The translations under genes and the position numbers were made by a program. From NCBI RefSeq assembly GCF_003584645.1, contig NZ_AP017928.1, forward strand, positions 5,407,501 to 5,471,500: a DNA stretch of 64,000 nt, written 5' to 3'. Shown here piece after piece: positions 61,507-64,000 of this stretch (within the stretch, counting starts at the first letter, position 1; every line of letters starts with the position of its first letter). The stretch comes from Methylocaldum marinum (GTDB lineage Bacteria; Pseudomonadota; Gammaproteobacteria; Methylococcales; Methylococcaceae). Under the pieces are notes generated by a model that saw nothing but the letters and a program-made list of their open reading frames with translations, had not been told where the DNA came from and did not search any database.

Positions 61507-62379
61507 ATGGCATTGCAATCCCTGGATATCGTCCGGCGCTCCGCCACCACGACGCCGAGTCCGCAGCAGCGGCAGACCACGGAGGTGGCCAAGCTCATCG
61601 ACGTCACCAAGTGCATCGGCTGCAAGGCTTGCCAGTCAGCCTGTCTGGAATGGAACGACCTGCGCGAGGAAGTCGGGATCAACGAGGGCTCCTATACCAA
61701 CCCGCACGATCTCACCGCCAACAGCTGGACCCTGATGCGCTTCGCCGAGACCGAGGAAAACGGCACGCTGGAGTGGCTGATCCGCAAGGACGGCTGCATG
61801 CATTGCGCCGACCCCGGCTGCCTCAAGGCCTGTCCGTCGCCGGGCGCGATCATCCAATATTCGAACGGCATCGTCGATTTTCACGAGGAAAACTGTATCG
61901 GCTGCGGCTACTGCATCGCCGGCTGCCCGTTCGACATCCCGCGCCTCTCCAAGAAGGACAGCAAGGTGTACAAATGCACCCTTTGTTCCGACCGGGTGGC
62001 GGTCGGCCTGGAACCCGCCTGCATCAAGGCCTGTCCGACCCAGGCCCTGGTTTTCGGCAGCAAGGAAGACATGATCGAGCACGCCAACGAGCGCATCGCC
62101 GACCTGAAGGAACGCGGCTTCGAGAACGCCGGACTGTACGACCCCGCCGGCGTCGGCGGCACGCACGTCATGTACGTGCTGCACCATGCCGACAAGCCCG
62201 GACTCTACAACGATCTGCCCAAGGACCCGGTCATCAGTCCCACGGTCGGGCTGTGGAAAGGCATCTTCAAGCCCCTCGCCACCGCCGCGATATTTTTCAC
62301 CGCCCTGGCCGGGTTCTTCCATTACGTCACCGTCGGTCCCAGCGAAACCGAAGAGGAAGACGAGGATAAGAAGCCATGA
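61507..62379 (+). CDS. fdnH: Formate dehydrogenase-N iron-sulfur subunit
   Basis: 290 residues. Four ferredoxin-type cysteine clusters are visible: CIGCKACQSAC, CMHCADPGCLKAC, CIGCGYCIAGC and CTLCSDRVAVGLEPACIKAC. They form the electron wire between FdnG and the haem subunit. A single C-terminal transmembrane helix (PLATAAIFFTALAGFFHYVTV) anchors it to the membrane from the periplasmic side. A highly acidic tail (SETEEEDEDKKP) follows. It overlaps fdnI by 4 bp (ATGA). Length matches E. coli FdnH (294). Confidence 0.95.
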   Translation: MALQSLDIVRRSATTTPSPQQRQTTEVAKLIDVTKCIGCKACQSACLEWNDLREEVGINEGSYTNPHDLTANSWTLMRFAETEENGTLEWLIRKDGCMHCADPGCLKACPSPGAIIQYSNGIVDFHEENCIGCGYCIAGCPFDIPRLSKKDSKVYKCTLCSDRVAVGLEPACIKACPTQALVFGSKEDMIEHANERIADLKERGFENAGLYDPAGVGGTHVMYVLHHADKPGLYNDLPKDPVISPTVGLWKGIFKPLATAAIFFTALAGFFHYVTVGPSETEEEDEDKKP

Positions 62380-63017
62380 ACACCCAGCACGGCCCGAAAC
62401 TAATCGACCGCTACAGCCCGTGGGAACGGCTCAACCACTGGATCACGGCGATCACCTTCCTCATGCTCGCCTTCTCCGGGCTGGCGCTGTTCCATCCGTC
62501 GATGTTCTGGTTCACCCAGTTCTTCGGCGGTCCCACCTGGACGCGCATCCTGCATCCCTATATCGGCCTCGTTATGTTCGTCTCCTTTTCCTTGCTGGCC
62601 CTCAAGTTTTGGCACCACAACCTCCTGACACGCAACGATATCGTCTGGCTTCGGCGCATCGGCGATGTCGTGCGGAACCGCGAGGAAAGGCTGCCGGAAG
62701 TGGACCGCTACAACGCCGGCCAGAAACTGCTGTTCTGGACCATGATCGGTACCATCTCGGTGCTGCTACTGACCGGCATCGTCATCTGGCGGCCCTGGTT
62801 CGCTCACTACTTTCCCATCGACATTGTCCGCCTGGCACTGCTGCTGCACGCGGTCTGCGCCTTCGTCATCATTTGCGGCATCATCGTTCACATCTATGCC
62901 GGGATATGGATCAAGGGGACCCTCGGCGCGATGGTGCGCGGAACCGTCACCCGCGCCTGGGCGCGCAAACATCATCCCGGATGGTACAAGCGGGTGACCG
63001 AGGGAGAGAAACATTGA
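62376..63017 (+). CDS. fdnI: Formate dehydrogenase-N cytochrome b556 subunit
   Basis: 213 residues with four transmembrane helices: WITAITFLMLAFSGLALFHPS, HPYIGLVMFVSFSLLALKFW, KLLFWTMIGTISVLLLTGIVIW and LALLLHAVCAFVIICGIIVHIYAGIW. Haem-ligating histidines lie in ERLNHW, RILHPYIG, LLLHAVCAFV and IIVHIYAG. It takes electrons from FdnH through two b haems to quinone in the inner membrane. The start overlaps fdnH. The stop TGA overlaps the TTG start of fdhE. Confidence 0.95.
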   Translation: MNTQHGPKLIDRYSPWERLNHWITAITFLMLAFSGLALFHPSMFWFTQFFGGPTWTRILHPYIGLVMFVSFSLLALKFWHHNLLTRNDIVWLRRIGDVVRNREERLPEVDRYNAGQKLLFWTMIGTISVLLLTGIVIWRPWFAHYFPIDIVRLALLLHAVCAFVIICGIIVHIYAGIWIKGTLGAMVRGTVTRAWARKHHPGWYKRVTEGEKH

Positions 63018-63925
63018 GCGGGCCGGGAAACGTCGGTTCCGCGCGGGAAGGCACGCCTAAAGGCAGTCAGAGCTTAGGGGCTCCGCCACCGTTGCGATTG
63101 CCGTCCCGGCAGTCGCCGTTCGCCAAGCGGGCGGCGCGCTTTTGGCGACTCGCCGAGGACAACTCGAGCCTGGCCGGCTACCTGGCGCTGATGGCCGATC
63201 TGACCGACGCTCAGCACAGTCTTTGGGAGCACTTCCCCCACACGCTCCTGCCGGATTCGTATACGGGCGGGCCGCCGCTGGATATTTCAAGCCGGCACCG
63301 CGACCCCACTTGGCGTGAAGCCCTGCGCCTCATCGCCGAACGTCTCGATTCCGGATCGGAGCCGCTCACCGCGCTGTGCGAGCGCATCCGGGGGGCGGCG
63401 GACGAGGAACTCGAGCACTGGGCAGCACGTCTGCTCAGCGCCGACTTCGAGGGCATCGATCCCGGACTCGCGCCGTTCGTGGCCGCCGCTCTGCAAGCGA
63501 ACTGGACGTCGTCGTCGGCCCGCCTGGACCTGGACAAGTTCGGCGCGATGGAGTCCGGGCATCTCTGCCCGGTCTGCGGTTCATGGCCGGTGGCGAGCGT
63601 GCTGCAGACCGGCGGTTCCGTGCAAGGCCTCCGCTATCTCTGTTGCAGCCTGTGCTCCACCGAATGGAACCGGCCCCGCATCCACTGCATACACTGCGGC
63701 TCCGGCAAGGATGTAGCCTACTTCGGGCTCGAAGGGGCGGGCGAGGCCGTCAAGGCGGAAGCCTGCGCCGGCTGCAAGACCTACGTGAAGCTCATGAACC
63801 GGGAAAAGGAACCGTTCGTTGACCCCTTCGCCGACGATCTCGCCACCCTCGGTTTGGATATCCTGATGGCCGAGCAAGGATACGAGCGCCTGGGATTCAA
63901 TCCGCTGCTGATACCCGGCAGCTGA
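63014..63925 (+). CDS. fdhE: Formate dehydrogenase accessory protein FdhE
   Basis: 303 residues from a TTG start that overlaps the fdnI stop (ATTGA), close to E. coli FdhE (309). The two zinc/iron-binding cysteine pairs are HLCPVCGSWPVAS and LCCSLCSTEW, followed by CIHCGSGKDV and AEACAGCKTYVKL, the four-CxxC rubredoxin-like pattern of FdhE. It is needed in the cytosol for assembly and activity of the formate dehydrogenase before Tat export. The very long frame that begins at 62186 is only an extension over fdnH/fdnI in another phase. Confidence 0.92.
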   Translation: MSGPGNVGSAREGTPKGSQSLGAPPPLRLPSRQSPFAKRAARFWRLAEDNSSLAGYLALMADLTDAQHSLWEHFPHTLLPDSYTGGPPLDISSRHRDPTWREALRLIAERLDSGSEPLTALCERIRGAADEELEHWAARLLSADFEGIDPGLAPFVAAALQANWTSSSARLDLDKFGAMESGHLCPVCGSWPVASVLQTGGSVQGLRYLCCSLCSTEWNRPRIHCIHCGSGKDVAYFGLEGAGEAVKAEACAGCKTYVKLMNREKEPFVDPFADDLATLGLDILMAEQGYERLGFNPLLIPGS

Positions 63926-64000
63926 AACGGGGGAGGGGCTTTAGTCTACGACCGCGTAAACCATCGCGGGCTGGAGCATTTTCATATCGACTATACGGGC
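63926..64000. other. Right edge, non-coding so far
   Basis: 75 bp after fdhE. GGAGCATTTTCAT at 63974 is the complement of the GAAAATGCTC motif seen near 24256, 26032 and 20305. No terminator is evident before the edge. Confidence 0.4.

Noticed and set aside
62186..63014. A 579-codon frame starting within fdnH
   Set aside because: Only its last part (from the TTG at 63014) is FdhE. The upstream part overlaps fdnH/fdnI in another phase and has no family resemblance.

Overview
This window looks like part of the chromosome of a GC-rich gammaproteobacterium. The cluster rlmH-maf-rng-yhdP-nit-tldD is a gammaproteobacterial housekeeping arrangement. The window also has selenocysteine machinery (selAB) and a respiratory formate dehydrogenase with an in-frame UGA. 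The mixture of C1-type metabolism, an exosortase-associated protein and a hopanoid-methylase-like radical SAM protein would suit a methanotroph-like Methylococcales bacterium. That placement is inference; no methane or methanol oxidation gene is present here.

Layout. 0-9.3 kb: minus-strand housekeeping genes (tldD partial, nitrilase-family hydrolase, yhdP, rng, maf, rlmH, nadA). 9.4-19.8 kb: an IS-rich island with IS4, IS256 (right end triplicated), IS5 with target duplication, an IS5-like DDE element, and IS1 nested in IS1595. Below these insertions lies a decayed chromosomal integron: a + strand integrase pseudogene (19382-19753), a probable attI region, and divergently oriented minus-strand cassettes ending in an attC-like site (18447-18564). 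20.5-23.8 kb: selB and selA. 24.3-25.6 kb: an IS630 beside a 94-bp MITE. 26-31.9 kb: an orphan encapsulin-type ferritin, a di-haem peroxidase, an ECF sigma factor with an anti-sigma factor that carries a C-terminal CxxCH, and a heavy-metal P-type ATPase.

31.9-41.3 kb: remnants of an older iron-uptake system (TonB receptor and PepSY fragments), then an intact Fur/AraC-controlled catecholate siderophore locus. This has an AraC regulator, a TonB receptor, isochorismate synthase, a DHB-AMP ligase, isochorismatase-ArCP and a free-standing condensation domain, the last four overlapping by 4 bp at each junction. The set resembles vibriobactin VibC/E/B/H more than a complete enterobactin NRPS, and the dehydrogenase step is absent. 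41.3-45.1 kb: a second group of integron-type cassettes. It holds a group II intron remnant, a BrnT-like toxin/antitoxin cassette, an attC, an interrupted cassette (IS630, MITE), another attC and a truncated RibD-like cassette fused tail-to-tail with a truncated Fic gene.

45.6-57.7 kb: J-domain protein, metallophosphoesterase, cholesterol-oxidase-like GMC oxidoreductase, methyltransferase, acyl-CoA-dehydrogenase-like monooxygenase, exosortase-associated protein, B12/radical SAM protein, aldo/keto reductase and OYE-family reductase. 58.3-63.9 kb: fdnG(Sec)-fdnH-fdnI-fdhE. SelA and SelB at 20-24 kb supply the machinery needed to read the fdnG UGA. selC and selD were not seen in the window.
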